64,000 nt of DNA, taken from contig CAMZCM010000004.1 of assembly GCA_947305005.1 (NCBI GenBank), forward strand, positions 62,001 through 126,000, given 5' to 3'. Positions 1 to 8,429 of the stretch are shown one piece after another. Every line of letters begins with the position of its first letter. Position 1 is the first letter of the stretch. The DNA is from an uncultured Prevotellaceae bacterium. Its GTDB lineage: Bacteria; Bacteroidota; Bacteroidia; Bacteroidales; Bacteroidaceae. Under the pieces are notes generated by a model that saw nothing but the letters and a program-made list of their open reading frames with translations, was not told the DNA's origin and searched no databases. The translations under genes were made by a program, and so were the position numbers.

Positions 1-744
1 CTCTGGTATCAGGGTTGCTCCAACGTAGGACGAGCCGTGCAATATGAGAGTCTGTTCGAAGCCATGATTTTGGACTGGCAGACACGCTTCAACAAGAAAG
101 CCGAAATAACGCCCTTCCCCAAGCCTGCGCCACAGAATAACCGTCGTCGCTTCATGCCTACCGCCGACTCCAAGGCGATACCTTTCTATTTCGTTCAGAT
201 TGCCAACTACCTCAGTCGCAAGGATTTGCAGCCTCAGTCGGAATGGGCAGCCATCCGCGAGGCACAGCGTAAAGCCCTGCATCTCGATGGTGTAGGAATG
301 GCCGTGAACATCGACATTGGCATGGCCAATGACATCCACCCGAAGAACAAGCAGGAAGTGGGTCGGCGCCTCGCCTTGCTGGCCCTGAACCGCACCTATG
401 GTCGCGAAGAAGCTTGTGCCGCACCCGACTTCTATCAGATGCGCGTTGCCGACGGCAAGGCTTACCTCACCTTCTTCCCTGTTGCAGGTAGCGATGCCTT
501 GGCAGAAAACATGGAGATCAAAGGTTTCACCATCGCCGGTCCTGACCACCAGTGGCACGTGGCCAAGGCTTACACCGAAGGTAACGGACGATGGATGCGT
601 CGTATTGTCGTAGAGAGTCCTGAAGTCACCCTTCCTGTAGCCGTCCGCTACGCTTGGGCTGACAATCCCGAGTGCAACCTCACTACTGTCTCCGGCCTGC
701 CTGTTGGCCCGTTCCGTACCGACGACTGGGCTGATTTCAAGTAA
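1..744 (+). CDS. Sialate O-acetylesterase (SASA family), 5' part missing
   Basis: The reading frame is already open at base 1, so only the last 247 residues are present. The first residues read LWYQGCSN, the block that in SASA-domain sialate O-acetylesterases carries the WYQGE-x-N signature, followed by an alternation of helices and the C-terminal beta-rich region ending VRYAWADNPECNLT, typical of this family. Members are secreted esterases that remove acetyl groups from sialic acids or, in plant-degrading Bacteroidetes, from other acetylated sugars. An internal Met at base 37 is not the start because the conserved motif lies before it. The stop is 5 bp from the GH109-like gene, so the two are probably co-transcribed. 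The substrate cannot be read from the sequence. Confidence 0.85.
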   Translation, partial: LWYQGCSNVGRAVQYESLFEAMILDWQTRFNKKAEITPFPKPAPQNNRRRFMPTADSKAIPFYFVQIANYLSRKDLQPQSEWAAIREAQRKALHLDGVGMAVNIDIGMANDIHPKNKQEVGRRLALLALNRTYGREEACAAPDFYQMRVADGKAYLTFFPVAGSDALAENMEIKGFTIAGPDHQWHVAKAYTEGNGRWMRRIVVESPEVTLPVAVRYAWADNPECNLTTVSGLPVGPFRTDDWADFK

Positions 745-749
745 TTCCT

Positions 750-1793
750 ATGCCCTTCCCTATCTTCCATAAAGAAACGGTGCGCATCGCGTTCGTCGGT
801 TTAGGCGATCGTGGTCGCACCGCTCTTCGTTTGCTGCTGTCCGTTCCGGGTGTCCAAGTGACGGCGCTGAGCGACCTCCGCTCCTCCAACGTCCGGGCAG
901 CCCTCCAGTTATTACCTTCCTACGCAACGCCTCTATGCGCTGACGGCTTCGATGCTTATAAGGCCCTGTGTCAAGCCGAAACCGTCGATCTTGTGTATAT
1001 TTGCACTGACTGGACCTCTCATGTTCCCATTGCCCTTGAGGCGATGAACAGCGGCAAGGACGTGGCCATTGAGGTGCCGGCAGCAACGACGCTGGAGGAC
1101 ATCAACCGTATTGTCGGGACAGCGAAGCAGACGGCGCGCCAATGTTTCCTCTTGGAAAACGTCTGCTTCGAACAACAGGTCATCGATGCCATTGCTTCTA
1201 TTCGCCGGGGGGACATCGGCGATATCGTTCACGCCGAAGGCTCTTACTACCACGACCTCGGTGACCGTTGGGCACCTTGGCGGCTCGACATCAACCGCCA
1301 GCAGCGCGGCGACCTCTATCCTACCCATGAGCTCGGCCCTATCTGTCAGGCGTTGGACATCGGTGGCAGCGATTACCTGCAAACGCTCGTCTGTATGGAC
1401 AGCACCGCCTTTAGCGGTCCTCAAGTCTATGAAACCGTGATGCATCAGCCTGCCCCCGATTTCCAAAACGGCGACCACACCACCACACTCCTCCGTACGG
1501 CACGCGGCTGCACCATCTTGTTGAAACACGATGTGCTGACTCAACAGCCCTACGAGCGTCAGCTCACCTTCATTGGCACTCGCGGACGTATCACTCTTAA
1601 CGACACTGGTCGTCCTTCCCACGAGGAGATGAGCCTCGCGATGAACCGTCGTCTCGTCGAAAGCCTGACACAAGGTGTTCCTTATGGCATCAGCCTTTAT
1701 GACCTTGCCACCTGGTGCGCCGTTATCCCCCTCTCCCGCCTCAGCATTGAACGCGGTTTTTCCCCCGTTCCATTCCCCACGTTTACCATTTAG
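750..1793 (+). CDS. Gfo/Idh/MocA-family oxidoreductase, GH109-like
   Basis: This 347-residue protein begins with a Rossmann fold (VRIAFVGLGDRGR, residues about 11-23) for NAD(P). The segment YYHDLGDRWAPWR followed by LYPTHELGPICQ (residues about 165-200) matches the active-site region of the GH109 branch, which uses NAD-dependent oxidation/elimination to cleave glycosides such as alpha-N-acetylgalactosaminides. It is shorter than typical GH109 enzymes (about 430-460 residues) and has no Tat or Sec signal, so it should be cytoplasmic. The gene follows the acetylesterase by 5 bp. Either a small glycosidase or a plain sugar dehydrogenase is possible; the YPTH motif favours the former. Confidence 0.75.
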   Translation: MPFPIFHKETVRIAFVGLGDRGRTALRLLLSVPGVQVTALSDLRSSNVRAALQLLPSYATPLCADGFDAYKALCQAETVDLVYICTDWTSHVPIALEAMNSGKDVAIEVPAATTLEDINRIVGTAKQTARQCFLLENVCFEQQVIDAIASIRRGDIGDIVHAEGSYYHDLGDRWAPWRLDINRQQRGDLYPTHELGPICQALDIGGSDYLQTLVCMDSTAFSGPQVYETVMHQPAPDFQNGDHTTTLLRTARGCTILLKHDVLTQQPYERQLTFIGTRGRITLNDTGRPSHEEMSLAMNRRLVESLTQGVPYGISLYDLATWCAVIPLSRLSIERGFSPVPFPTFTI

Positions 1794-1804
1794 TTTTTCC
1801 GCTC

Positions 1805-3913
1805 ATCGACCTCTCCACCCCCATCACCTACCTGCCCGGTGTAGGCCCACAAAGAGCCAAGCTGCTGGACTCGGAACTGCACATCACCACGTTCCGCGAC
1901 CTGCTGTACTACTTTCCATACAAGCACATCGACCGCACGCGGCTTTACTACATTCATGAGCTGACATCAGACATGCCTTTTGTGCAGGTGAAGGGCGAGA
2001 TACTGAGCTTTGAGGAGGAGGGAGTCGGGCGCAAGAAACGCCTCATCGCCCATTTCACCGATGGACAGGGCATCGTGGATCTGGTATGGTTTCAGGCCAG
2101 TACATTCAAATGGATCAAAAAAAACTATCTGATAGGGAAACAATATATTGTCTTTGGGCGGCCGGGCGTGTTCAAGGAACGGATTAATATTCCCCATCCC
2201 GACATCGATCCCGCCGATACACTCCAGTTGGGCACAATGGGGTTGCAGCCCTATTACAACACTACGGAGCGAATGAAGAAAGGCGGCCTCAACAGCCGCA
2301 GCATCGAGCGATTCACGGGCACTCTCTTCGAGAAGCTGAAGTCTCCGACGGTCGATTTCTCTGACTATCTGCCCGTTTCTCTCCGCCAACAGCTCAACCT
2401 CATCCCGCTGTGGCAGTCGCTCCACGACCTGCACTATCCCGATTCGGCCGAGGCGCTGCGACGTGCCACTTACCGCCAGAAGTTCGAGGAGCTCTTCTTT
2501 ATCCAACTCGGCATTCTGCGCTACGCCCGCCAACGTCAGCAACAGGTCTTCGGCCACGTCTTCACCCGCGTCGGAGACCATTTCAATACCTTCTATCACG
2601 ACTACCTGCCCTTTGAGCTCACCAACGCCCAGAAGCGCGTGATCCGCGAGATGCGGCGCGATATGGGCAGCGGCAAGCAGATGAACCGCCTGCTACAGGG
2701 CGACGTAGGCTCGGGTAAGACCCTCGTGGCGCTGATGACCATGCTCATTGCCTTAGATAACGGCTACCAAGCCTGTCTAATGGCACCCACGGAGATATTA
2801 GCTGAACAGCACTATGCCACCTTTCAGGAATTTCTGAAAGATATGCCCGTGCGGGTTGAACTGCTCACCGGCGCCGTCAAGGGCAAGAAACGGCGTGACC
2901 CAATCTTAGAAGGAACGCGCACAGGCGAGGTACATATCCTCATCGGCACTCACGCCGTGTTGGAAGATACAGTGGAGTTCAGCCGCCTCGGCCTTGTGGT
3001 CATTGATGAGCAACATCGCTTCGGTGTGGCCCAGCGCGCCCGATTATGGAAGAAAAACGAGATACCGCCCCATGTGCTCGTAATGACCGCCACTCCTATC
3101 CCCCGCACACTCGCCATGACCCTCTACGGCGACCTCGACGTCAGCGTCATCGACGAACTGCCGCCGGGCCGCAAGCCCATCGAGACACGTCATTTCTGGG
3201 AGGAGCGCACCGAGAGCCTCTATCACGGCATCCGCACCGAGATCATGAAAGGGCGGCAGGTCTATGTCGTCTATCCCCTCATCAAGGAAAGCGAGAAGAT
3301 GGACATCCAAGACCTTGAGAACGGCTACGAGGAGCTCTGTCATGCCTTCCCCGACCTGAAGATCTCCAAGGTGCACGGGCAGATGAAATCGTCCGAGAAG
3401 GATGCCGAGATGGACCGCTTCGTGCGGGGCGAGACACAGATGCTCGTGGCCACCACTGTGATTGAGGTGGGCGTCAACGTGCCCAACGCCTCCGTGATGG
3501 TCATCCAGAACGCAGAGCGCTTTGGTCTGGCACAGCTGCATCAATTGCGCGGACGTGTGGGCCGTGGTGCGGAGCAAAGTTATTGCATCCTGGTCACCAA
3601 GTACCAGCTGTCACAGGACACCAAGAAACGCATCCAGATCATGTGTGAGACCAACGACGGCTTTGAGATTGCCGAAGCCGACCTGAAGTTCCGTGGCCCT
3701 GGCGACCTCGAAGGGACACAGCAAAGCGGCATGGCTTTCGACCTCCACATCGCCAATCTGGCACGCGACGGCCAGCTCGTGCAACTGGCCCGCGACACCG
3801 CCAACCATATCCTCGACGAAGACCCGGAGCAGTGCAAACCCGACTACATTCCCATGTGGACTCACCTACGTGAGCTCAATAAAAGCACCATGGATTGGAG
3901 CAACATTAGCTAA
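1805..3913 (+). CDS. recG: ATP-dependent DNA helicase RecG (start codon not canonical)
   Basis: RecG remodels stalled forks and Holliday junctions. The wedge/OB domain lies near the N-terminus; helicase motif I is GDVGSGKT, motif II is DEQH in VVIDEQHRFG, motif III is TATPIPRT, and the C-terminal RecG motifs (QLHQLRGRVGRG) are intact. Family homology begins with IDLSTPITYLPGVGPQRA, coded from base 1805, but no ATG, GTG or TTG occurs in this frame between the upstream stop at 1748 and the ATG at 1973. Starting at 1973 would give 646 residues and remove a conserved 56-residue segment; starting near 1805 gives about 702, the usual length. I mark the start at the ATC at 1805; the ATT at 1772 is another possibility. 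The EFR1 gene follows after 5 bp. Confidence 0.93.
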   Translation: MDLSTPITYLPGVGPQRAKLLDSELHITTFRDLLYYFPYKHIDRTRLYYIHELTSDMPFVQVKGEILSFEEEGVGRKKRLIAHFTDGQGIVDLVWFQASTFKWIKKNYLIGKQYIVFGRPGVFKERINIPHPDIDPADTLQLGTMGLQPYYNTTERMKKGGLNSRSIERFTGTLFEKLKSPTVDFSDYLPVSLRQQLNLIPLWQSLHDLHYPDSAEALRRATYRQKFEELFFIQLGILRYARQRQQQVFGHVFTRVGDHFNTFYHDYLPFELTNAQKRVIREMRRDMGSGKQMNRLLQGDVGSGKTLVALMTMLIALDNGYQACLMAPTEILAEQHYATFQEFLKDMPVRVELLTGAVKGKKRRDPILEGTRTGEVHILIGTHAVLEDTVEFSRLGLVVIDEQHRFGVAQRARLWKKNEIPPHVLVMTATPIPRTLAMTLYGDLDVSVIDELPPGRKPIETRHFWEERTESLYHGIRTEIMKGRQVYVVYPLIKESEKMDIQDLENGYEELCHAFPDLKISKVHGQMKSSEKDAEMDRFVRGETQMLVATTVIEVGVNVPNASVMVIQNAERFGLAQLHQLRGRVGRGAEQSYCILVTKYQLSQDTKKRIQIMCETNDGFEIAEADLKFRGPGDLEGTQQSGMAFDLHIANLARDGQLVQLARDTANHILDEDPEQCKPDYIPMWTHLRELNKSTMDWSNIS

Positions 3914-3918
3914 CGATT

Positions 3919-4671
3919 ATGATACTCTATTATTCCGGATGTGGCAATAGCCGTTGGGTGGCTGAAACGCTTGCCAATCAACTGCAAGAGCGATTGTTTT
4001 TTATTCCCGAATCTACCCCCAACTTAGATGTGCAGGTGGATGAATCCTTAGGCTTTGTTTTTCCTGTATATGCTTGGGCTCCGCCAAAATTGGTGCTTGA
4101 TTTTGTCCAACGGATGTCGTTCCGTCAGCGTCCCTCTTATATATGGTTCGCTTGCACCTGCGGCGATGAAGGGGCGTTCACCAGACAAGTATTTAGCCGA
4201 AAGATGCGCAAAAAAGGGCTCCTGTTAGATGCCTGTTTCTGTATGCAAATGCCCGAGACATATGTCGCTTTCCCTGGTTTCGCTTTAGATACGCCTCCAA
4301 ACGAACGGCGTAAGATTGAAACGGTTCGCGCAGATTTACCACGAGTAACCCAACTGATTAAGAACCGCACGCGCAATCATTATGAAATGATTTGGGGAAC
4401 ATTTCCTTTAATAAAGACGTATCTGTTGAGGCCACTCTTCTACCGTTTTATTATCACCGACCGTCATTTCCGCACAACAAATGTTTGCACTGGGTGTGGT
4501 CTTTGCAAGAAAGTATGCCCTTTGCATAACATCCGACTTGAAGACAAACATCCTGTTTGGCTTGGCAACTGCACGCATTGCATGAGCTGTTATCATCATT
4601 GCCCGACAAATGCTATCCAATATGGCAAGATTACGCAGGGCAAAGGACAATATTATTTTGGAAAGAAGTAA
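3919..4671 (+). CDS. EFR1-family ferredoxin: flavodoxin-like domain plus 2[4Fe-4S]
   Basis: This 250-residue soluble protein starts with a flavodoxin-type strand and phosphate loop (ILYYSGCGNSRWVAE, residues 2-16) and ends with two four-cysteine clusters: CTGCGLCKKVCP and CTHCMSCYHHCP (about residues 192-233). This is the layout of the EFR1 family, presumed to pass electrons between FMN and iron-sulphur centres; the partner is not known. It lies 5 bp behind recG, probably in the same transcript, and is followed by overlapping hairpins and a T-run. Its base composition is visibly more AT-rich than recG. Confidence 0.85.
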   Translation: MILYYSGCGNSRWVAETLANQLQERLFFIPESTPNLDVQVDESLGFVFPVYAWAPPKLVLDFVQRMSFRQRPSYIWFACTCGDEGAFTRQVFSRKMRKKGLLLDACFCMQMPETYVAFPGFALDTPPNERRKIETVRADLPRVTQLIKNRTRNHYEMIWGTFPLIKTYLLRPLFYRFIITDRHFRTTNVCTGCGLCKKVCPLHNIRLEDKHPVWLGNCTHCMSCYHHCPTNAIQYGKITQGKGQYYFGKK

Positions 4672-4683
4672 TTTATTCCCAAG

Positions 4684-4717
4684 GTGGGACTATTTGAGTC
4701 CCAAGGTGGGATTTTTT
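4684..4717 (+). terminator. Overlapping hairpins with T-run after EFR1 gene
   Basis: GGGACT/AGTCCC can pair around a 5-nt loop, and the second half also forms TCCCA-AGG-TGGGA followed by six T. It lies 13 bp after the stop of the ferredoxin gene. Confidence 0.6.
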
Positions 4718-4757
4718 GTATGCTTCAATCGGTGAGAATCGCAACTACATCTAATAT

Positions 4758-5606
4758 TTAGTGAGAGAGGAACTGGAGGAGGCGGGGAAGTTGTGCTTCG
4801 GCGAGGGAGCGACCAAGGTCGTAGGTCTCGCGCATCAGGCGACGGTTATGGGAGATGCGACCTACAGGTAGAACGCGGTCGGGGCAGAGTACAAAAGTAT
4901 TGCCTGCTTCTTGTTGCTGAGCGATATAACGTAGTTCGGCATTGTACATCTCATGCCGACGTTCCCAAGCAGCGATGAGACCGGGATAGCGACGCAGGTT
5001 GCGACGAATGAACCAACGATAGGACAACGGCTTCTTCTGGTAGTCGGCAGGTTGGGTTAGGACAACGACATTGCGCTCAAAGCCTTGCTGCTGAAAGTAT
5101 TGAAGAGGGATGGAGTCAGCGATGCCGCCATCGATGAGCAGACGGTCGCCAATGGGCACGACCTTAGAGACAACGGGCATAGACGAAGAAGCGAGAATCC
5201 AGTCAAGCAGATCCTCACGATAGCGGTCAAAGCGCTGATAGACAGCTTCACCAGTGCAGGCGTCAGTGGTCACAAGGTGAAACTCCATAGGATTGCGGTC
5301 GAAGGCTTCGATGTCAAACGGATCAAGTTGCAGGGGAAGTGTATAGTAGGCAAAACGAGGGCCGAAGATACCACCCGTGGTGAACAGCGACCACAGGCTG
5401 CAATAGCGTGGGTCATGGGCATAGCGCAGATTGTAACGCAATACTCGTCCTACCTGCCCGCTCTTGTAGTTGCAGCCAAAGCAGGCACCTGCTGACACGC
5501 CCACCAGCCCATCGAAAGTGATGTGGTGTTCCATAAGCACGTCCATCACACCAGCCGTGAACAATCCGCGCATCGCGCCACCTTCCAGCACCAATCCAGT
5601 TTTCAT
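4758..5606 (-). CDS. Patatin-like phospholipase
   Basis: A 282-residue serine lipase/acyl hydrolase of the patatin family. It shows the oxyanion loop EGGAMRG (residues 8-14), the nucleophile elbow GVSAG with Ser38, and the dyad Asp in IDGGIADSIP (about residue 163). There is no signal peptide, so it is likely cytoplasmic and acts on membrane lipids. A longer frame begins at 5645, but the only promoter box (5635-5642) would start the message downstream of that Met, so I chose the Met at 5606. It is a single-gene unit on the minus strand, divergent from feoAB. Confidence 0.88.
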   Translation of the reverse strand: MKTGLVLEGGAMRGLFTAGVMDVLMEHHITFDGLVGVSAGACFGCNYKSGQVGRVLRYNLRYAHDPRYCSLWSLFTTGGIFGPRFAYYTLPLQLDPFDIEAFDRNPMEFHLVTTDACTGEAVYQRFDRYREDLLDWILASSSMPVVSKVVPIGDRLLIDGGIADSIPLQYFQQQGFERNVVVLTQPADYQKKPLSYRWFIRRNLRRYPGLIAAWERRHEMYNAELRYIAQQQEAGNTFVLCPDRVLPVGRISHNRRLMRETYDLGRSLAEAQLPRLLQFLSH

Positions 5607-5634
5607 TCGTTGTTGAGTTGTTGAATGGTCGGCA

Positions 5635-5642
5635 CAAAAGTA
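5635..5642 (-). promoter_or_regulatory. -7 box of patatin gene
   Basis: TACTTTTG on the minus strand, fitting the Bacteroidetes -7 consensus TAnnTTTG. It places the RNA start near 5628, 20-odd bp before the chosen ATG. Confidence 0.6.
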
Positions 5643-5747
5643 CAAATAAAAACTGAATCCTTATTTGTTTCCATCTGAGATAATACCTATTCATAATGAT
5701 TTCAAGGGATGAAATAGGTATTTTCGAAGGGTTTCGGTGGCTCTTTC

Positions 5748-5778
5748 TTGACTTTTTGCCAAAAAAACCATATTTTTG
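5748..5778 (+). promoter_or_regulatory. feoAB promoter (-33 TTG, -7 TATTTTTG)
   Basis: TTG at 5748-5750 and TATTTTTG at 5771-5778 are separated by 20 bp, the normal Bacteroidetes spacing. A 10-bp inverted repeat (AATACCTATT ... AATAGGTATT, 5682-5722) lies just upstream and might bind a regulator. No clear Fur box was seen. Confidence 0.7.
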
Positions 5779-5801
5779 CAAGCAAAAATAAACGAAAGCA
5801 G

Positions 5802-8237
5802 ATGAAACTATCTGAACTGAAAACAGGCGAACGCGCTTATATCGTGAAAGTAAGCGGTCACGGTGGCTTCCGGAAACGCATCATCGAAATGGGCTTCATA
5901 AAGGGACAGCCAGTGGAGGCGCTACTCAATGCACCCCTGCAAGACCCCGTAAAATATAAATTAATGGGCTACGAAGTAAGCCTGCGCCACGATGAAGCGA
6001 GGATGATTGAAGTTGTAACTGAGGCAGAAGCGAAGTCTGAAAAGAGCAACTTGAGCGAGGACGTTGGTGAACGCGAGACCATCACGGAACACGTGCAACT
6101 CACTGACGAGCAACTGCAAGCGCTAGCCCACAGCAAGCGTAAGACGCTCTCCGTAGCTCTCATTGGCAATCCCAACTGCGGCAAGACATCGCTGTTCAAC
6201 TATGCCAGCGGAGCACATGCCCGTGTGGGTAATTATTCGGGCGTCACCGTAGATGCCACAACGGCCACAGCTGAGATGGAGGGCTATACTTTCAATCTCA
6301 CGGATCTGCCCGGCACCTATTCCCTCTCCTGCTACTCGCCCGAGGAACTCTATGTGCGAGAACACCTGACCACAGAACACCCCGATGTGGTCATCAATGT
6401 CATCGATGCCTCCAATCTGGAACGCAACCTCTACCTGACTACCCAGTTGGTGGATATGAATCTGAGGGTAGTTTGCGCCCTGAACATGTACGACGAGTTT
6501 GAGCGTCGTGGCGACTCTGTTAAGCTTGACACCCTCTCCACGCTGTTCGGTGTGCCGATGATTCCAACGTCGTTCAAAACGGGACGCGGCGTACAGGAAC
6601 TGTTTCACACGGTCATCGAAGTGTATGAGGGCTTGAGCGCCCAAACACGACATATCCATATCAACTACGGACATGAGATAGAGGATGGTATCGCGCATAT
6701 CCAGCAGTTCCTAAAGGCCGATGAACATCTACGCATTCAATTCTCCACGCGCTACTTGGCTATCAAACTCTTGGAGCATGATGCTGAGGTGATTCACTTT
6801 GTAGAGAACCATGTGGAGAGTGAACACCGCAGTGAGGATCGCAAGCGCCTCATGGCTACTCGAGACTATGCCGGAGCCCGCGTGCTCGAAGAGACAGGAG
6901 TGGATCCCGAGACGGCTATCATGGACGCCAAGTACGGTTTCATCCACGGCGCTTTGGCAGAGGCAGAGTTCCGCACTGGCACCAAGAAAGACACCTATCG
7001 CACCACCCACCGCATCGATAACCTGTTGTCGAACAAGTATTTTGGTTTCCCCATCTTCTTCCTGATTCTGTATGTGATGTTCCAGGTGACATTCACGCTG
7101 GGACAGTATCCGATGGACTGGATTGAGGCAGGCGTGGCCTGGTTGGGCGAATGGATAGGCACCTCTATGAGCGAAGGGCCGCTACGTTCGATGCTTGTCG
7201 ATGGCGTGATTGGCGGTGTGGGCAGCGTGATTGTGTTCCTACCGCAAATCCTGATACTATATTTCTTTATCTCCTTCATGGAGGATTCCGGTTACATGGC
7301 TCGTGCGGCTTTCATTATGGACAAGCTGATGCATCGCATGGGTCTGCACGGCAAATCGTTTATCCCGTTGGTGATGGGTTTCGGCTGCAACGTGCCGGCT
7401 GTGATGGCTACACGCACTATAGAGAGTCGCCGCTCACGCCTGATCACGATGATGATTCTGCCGTTCATGTCATGCTCCGCGCGCTTACCTATTTATATTA
7501 TGATTGTGGGCACCTTCTTTGCAGCCCAGTGGCGCAGCACCGTGCTAGTATCGCTCTATGCCATCGGCATCTTGGTGGCCGCTGTGGTGTCCCGCATCTT
7601 CTCACGTTTCATCATCAAAGGTGAGGACACGCCTTTCGTGATGGAGCTTCCGCCCTACCGCTGGCCGACAGCCAAGGCGATTGGACGCCACACATGGGAG
7701 AAGGGCAAGGAGTACCTGAAGAAGATGGGCGGTATCATCCTTGTAGCTAGTATCATCGTGTGGGCACTGAGCTACTTCGGTCCCTCCAGTACTTCCGCCG
7801 TCAACACGGCTGAAAATATGGAAACATCCTATCTCGGCCGTGCAGGTCAGGCCATCGAGCCGCTGTTTGCGCCTCAGGGCTTCAACTGGAAATTGGATGT
7901 GAGTCTGATATGCGGCGTGGGTGCCAAAGAGATTGTAGCCAGTACAATGGGTGTTCTCTACGCTGGCGACGACAGCTTCGGCGATGATGATTCGTTCAGC
8001 GAAGACAATGCCAAATACACCCGCCTGCGACAGCTGATGACGGCTGACGATGTCACACCCCTCATTGCCTTCGCCTATCTCCTGTTCATCCTTCTCTACT
8101 TCCCTTGTTTGGCCACTATCGTAGCCATCAAGAACGAAACGAGCTCATGGCGCTGGGCCATAATAGCCGCCTTATATACCACATGTTTAGCATGGGTTGT
8201 ATCAGCGCTGGTAGTGCAGATTGGACAATTGTTCTAA
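5802..8237 (+). CDS. feoB: Ferrous iron transporter, FeoA-FeoB fusion
   Basis: An 811-residue inner-membrane protein importing Fe2+. Residues 1-75 are a FeoA SH3-like domain (KLSELKTGERAYIVKV). The cytosolic G domain follows: G1 GNPNCGKTS (from residue 122), G2 VGNYSGVT, G3 DLPGTYS, G4 NMYD. From about residue 410 come the Gate/Nucleoside-recognition membrane segments with the two Feo cysteine regions (MGFGCNVPA, LPFMSCSARLP). FeoA-FeoB fusions are usual in Bacteroidetes. Translation starts at 5802 because the promoter boxes lie at 5748-5778 and FeoA homology begins exactly there. The Cys-rich FeoB-associated protein follows at once. Confidence 0.96.
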   Translation: MKLSELKTGERAYIVKVSGHGGFRKRIIEMGFIKGQPVEALLNAPLQDPVKYKLMGYEVSLRHDEARMIEVVTEAEAKSEKSNLSEDVGERETITEHVQLTDEQLQALAHSKRKTLSVALIGNPNCGKTSLFNYASGAHARVGNYSGVTVDATTATAEMEGYTFNLTDLPGTYSLSCYSPEELYVREHLTTEHPDVVINVIDASNLERNLYLTTQLVDMNLRVVCALNMYDEFERRGDSVKLDTLSTLFGVPMIPTSFKTGRGVQELFHTVIEVYEGLSAQTRHIHINYGHEIEDGIAHIQQFLKADEHLRIQFSTRYLAIKLLEHDAEVIHFVENHVESEHRSEDRKRLMATRDYAGARVLEETGVDPETAIMDAKYGFIHGALAEAEFRTGTKKDTYRTTHRIDNLLSNKYFGFPIFFLILYVMFQVTFTLGQYPMDWIEAGVAWLGEWIGTSMSEGPLRSMLVDGVIGGVGSVIVFLPQILILYFFISFMEDSGYMARAAFIMDKLMHRMGLHGKSFIPLVMGFGCNVPAVMATRTIESRRSRLITMMILPFMSCSARLPIYIMIVGTFFAAQWRSTVLVSLYAIGILVAAVVSRIFSRFIIKGEDTPFVMELPPYRWPTAKAIGRHTWEKGKEYLKKMGGIILVASIIVWALSYFGPSSTSAVNTAENMETSYLGRAGQAIEPLFAPQGFNWKLDVSLICGVGAKEIVASTMGVLYAGDDSFGDDDSFSEDNAKYTRLRQLMTADDVTPLIAFAYLLFILLYFPCLATIVAIKNETSSWRWAIIAALYTTCLAWVVSALVVQIGQLF

Positions 8238-8239
8238 AT

Positions 8240-8416
8240 ATGCAGCAAATCATTGTCATCCTCATCCTCTGCGCTTGTGCCGCCTATACCGCACGAAGGC
8301 TATGGAAGCGGTTTCACGCTCCCAAGGAGAATCCGTATTGTGCAGGGTGTCCGTTGAAAGAGGATTGCAAGGAACATTGCAAGCAGAGTCAGAAGCATGA
8401 ATGCTGTTGCGGATGA
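8240..8416 (+). CDS. FeoB-associated Cys-rich membrane protein
   Basis: A 58-residue protein with one N-terminal membrane helix (IIVILILCACAAYTARRLW) and a cysteine-rich tail (CAGC, CKEHC, CCCG; ten cysteines overall). It matches the small FeoB_associated family that sits directly after feoB in Bacteroidetes. Its start is 2 bp after the feoB stop, so it is in the same operon. It probably assists iron transfer or FeoB stability; the mechanism is not known. Its stop is 13 bp from the convergent GH127 stop. Confidence 0.8.
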   Translation: MQQIIVILILCACAAYTARRLWKRFHAPKENPYCAGCPLKEDCKEHCKQSQKHECCCG

Positions 8417-8429
8417 GCACATACTGGTA

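Noticed and set aside
933..1673. 246-codon minus-strand frame inside the GH109-like gene
   Set aside because: Antisense shadow; composition follows the codon positions of the real gene.
4758..5645. Longer start of the patatin gene at 5645
   Set aside because: The promoter box at 5635-5642 would start the RNA downstream of that Met, and the extra 13 residues are not part of the family.
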